A stretch of 64,000 nt of DNA from Agarophyton chilense (taxonomy: Eukaryota; Rhodophyta; Florideophyceae; Gracilariales; Gracilariaceae): assembly GCA_030374765.1 (NCBI GenBank), contig JARGXX010000075.1, positions 1,364,001 through 1,428,000 on the forward strand, in the 5' to 3' direction. A program made the position numbers and the translations under genes. Below the pieces are notes generated by a model. The model ran no database searches. It saw nothing but the letters and a program-made list of their open reading frames with translations, and was not told where the DNA came from. Shown piece by piece: positions 62,170 through 64,000 of this stretch (positions are counted from its first letter, which is position 1; every line of letters begins with the position of its first letter).

Positions 62170-63170
62170 CTGTACAGCAGAAAGAAATTAGGAAACTGGA
62201 AAACAGGACCTGCTTGCCGTAAAGATAGGTCTTTGGTTGAGGAGCCCATACCATCGAGGTCGCATATTCTTTCTACACACAGATCACGATCCTATTCGCT
62301 ACATGCAGAAGAAACTAAAACGTTTTTTTCGTCAATCTCGTTGGATAGAAGAGGTTCAGAAGCATTCTTTAGAATTTTGGACACATACCTGGAAAGAAAA
62401 ACGTCGTCCTAGATGCTCTCAGCAGCGGACCAGATGAGATTCCCCGACACTTTCCATCACCTTAATCTTCACTCGTCGACTTAGATTAGAAGATATGAAA
62501 GTTATGCTTTTCGAAATTCATCGCTTGCACCACAATATCGATACCGCTGTCCAATTGATACACTCGACCAGACCCCACCGAAATAGAAGACTAAAATCAT
62601 AGCGGTTCTCATTGAGAAGAACGACACCGTCCCCGATATGGTACGTCTTCTGCAGCCCACCACCGGGTTCATAACAAATTCGCCTCTTAACGAGGATCGG
62701 TATTTAGGAAAGAAAGAGGCTCGCTACGCCTTTTTATACCTCATTCTCACTATGCCAAGATCTTACCGCCTATAATAATGGCACTGGTAGCTACAGGGCC
62801 GATAAAACATACAATACACATTCAACAAGCGTGTATTGTTCCCACATGTACCAAGAGACGCTCCATTACGGTCGGAACAGACACAGCTTCCAAGACAGTA
62901 AGACAAACAACCTTCAACCGTAAAGAGAGTTGTAGCCCCTCTCGCTCCTATACAAATGTCTAAAAGCGGATATTTTGGACTTCCTCATAGATTTTTAACC
63001 ATCAAATCGTGTTTTTGCCACCGTCTTCATCCTATTGGATAAACTTTCGAAGATATCCATACCTATACCGACGTTAAAAACAGTAACAGTTCAAGAAGAA
63101 GTCCATAGTTCGGAAGCAAATCTGTCTCAAAACTACCCCACATATCTTTGTCTCAGTTAAGCATCCAAAG
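62170..63170 (+). pseudogene. Decayed Ty3/gypsy RNase H and integrase (element 4, another lineage)
   Basis: The plus frame up to 62437 reads LLAVKIGLWLRSPYHRGRIF then FLHTDHDPIRYM, RWIEEVQKHSLEF, the end of a gypsy RNase H. Near 62838-62910 HMYQETLHYGRNRHSFQDSK resembles the integrase zinc segment with both Cys lost, followed by KTNNLQP. Near 63020-63110 VFILLDKLSKISIPIPTLKT is the start of an integrase core. The plus orientation and the motif style differ from elements 1 to 3, so it is another lineage. It abuts the right edge of duplication B. Many stops. Confidence 0.7.
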
Positions 63171-64000
63171 ATAACATCAATATTTCGAAAATCAATATTT
63201 TGAAAATCAATATTTTGAAAATCAATAATGCTTATAAACGTTCGATTCAAAGCTTCATTTGCTGACCACTTGCATACAGATAGCCAATCTGAGAACGTCA
63301 TTTTTACATTTACTGCTATGCCATGGAGCTGTATCCCAGCATGTCCGGGTTCCTGGGACTTGACGCCCACTGCAATCGAGTTTGAGTAAACTTCGCGATT
63401 CCAAAGCAGTAAACGGCTCTTACAATTCGAGATCTCTCTAGAACTAAATACGCACACGCAGCTGACAAGCACCTTGGAATAACAGCCGACCATTAGGGAG
63501 CAACCATAGATTACCTATCGCGCTGAGAGACTATGGGTACATTTGCTAGTAAAAATCTGACCTCCGCCCGAGTGACGGCAAGTTCTACGTCAGGAAAAGC
63601 CAAGGTCTTGAAGGTATCAAGAAATAAGGCCTGGTATTGTTACGCGCAGAGACCCTTTAAATGACTCACCGAATTCCCTTGTCGCAGAAGTGGCAATCTC
63701 TTCTTTTGGGAACCTTTTGATTACTTGCAATGTTCGGACTAGTCACCTACCTTTTCGACCAACTACCATGAATGTATGGCGCCTACAAAACTGCTCATAT
63801 ACTCGAGCCCTGCCGATGTCACATCGACAGCTAGAGCCTTTTTGACTTTGGTGGCAACGGAGAAAGAGATATAGAATAAAAACTGTAGATCAATCAGGCT
63901 CGAAAACTTTTCAAATGACGATTATTCTATCTAGTACAGTTTTCCAACGAATAATCAGGCGCAGTTGTCTGGCTACCTCAAAACCTTTGCAATTGCAAAT
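63171..64000. other. Right edge; 15-bp tandem repeat, otherwise unreadable element remnant
   Basis: A 15-bp unit (CAATATTTTGAAAAT) is repeated three times at 63178-63222. The minus frame 63493-63074 is a by-product. The rest may be the end of gypsy element 4; no LTR was recognised. Confidence 0.45.

Overview
The window is eukaryotic nuclear DNA. Genes are short, intronless and TATA-driven, and they sit between large tracts of decayed transposable elements. My best guess is a red macroalga (florideophyte type). The grounds are compact intronless secreted-protein genes, copia-type retrotransposons primed from an internal tRNA-Met segment, and mixed gypsy, copia and DDE elements. This is inference; no ribosomal or organellar marker is present.

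Layout. 1-1618: a piggyBac transposase pseudogene preceded by the tail of a second copy. 1880-1955: a tRNA-like Pol III module. 4090-8710: gypsy element 1 (minus), broken, with a solo LTR inside. 9047-17582: gypsy element 2 (minus), complete in structure, with 446-bp LTRs, primer site, gag, protease, RT, RNase H, integrase with a chromodomain, and an antisense ORF. 17583-19490: an unidentified minus-strand coding remnant split by a solo LTR of element 2's family, with a perfect target duplication. 20398-22868, resuming near 29183: a DDE-type transposase pseudogene carrying what looks like a YqaJ/PD-(D/E)XK nuclease module, split by gypsy element 3 (22869-29182, minus). 30341-35214: copia element 1 (plus), whose integrase reading frame carries a Tudor-like domain. 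35770-40399: copia element 2 (minus), with 87-bp LTRs, a perfect 5-bp target duplication and long intact enzyme frames. 40405-43540: unidentified decayed minus-strand coding.

44480-62110 is the genic part. It holds two intact genes for secreted proteins with an LPMO-type histidine brace (44568-45752 and 52100-53296), two near-identical genes for secreted integrin-beta-like von Willebrand A proteins (46887-48071 and 60135-61319), a truncated third LPMO-like copy (58220-59000), a small membrane-anchored protein gene (53408-53782, minus) and a Rieske oxygenase pseudogene (55486-56394, minus). A block of about 4 kb carrying the LPMO-like and VWA genes is duplicated in direct orientation (44952-48949 and 58220-62112). 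The right edge (62170-64000) holds a decayed gypsy pol of another lineage on the plus strand.

How it fits together: the host genes suggest extracellular matrix or cell-wall work (a copper-type polysaccharide oxidase candidate beside a VWA adhesion-type protein). Everything else is nested mobile DNA at several stages of decay. The most unusual items are the transposase-nuclease chimera, the two copia families whose gag start codon lies inside the tRNA-Met primer-binding site, the Tudor-like domain in a copia integrase frame, and the LPMO/VWA gene pair.
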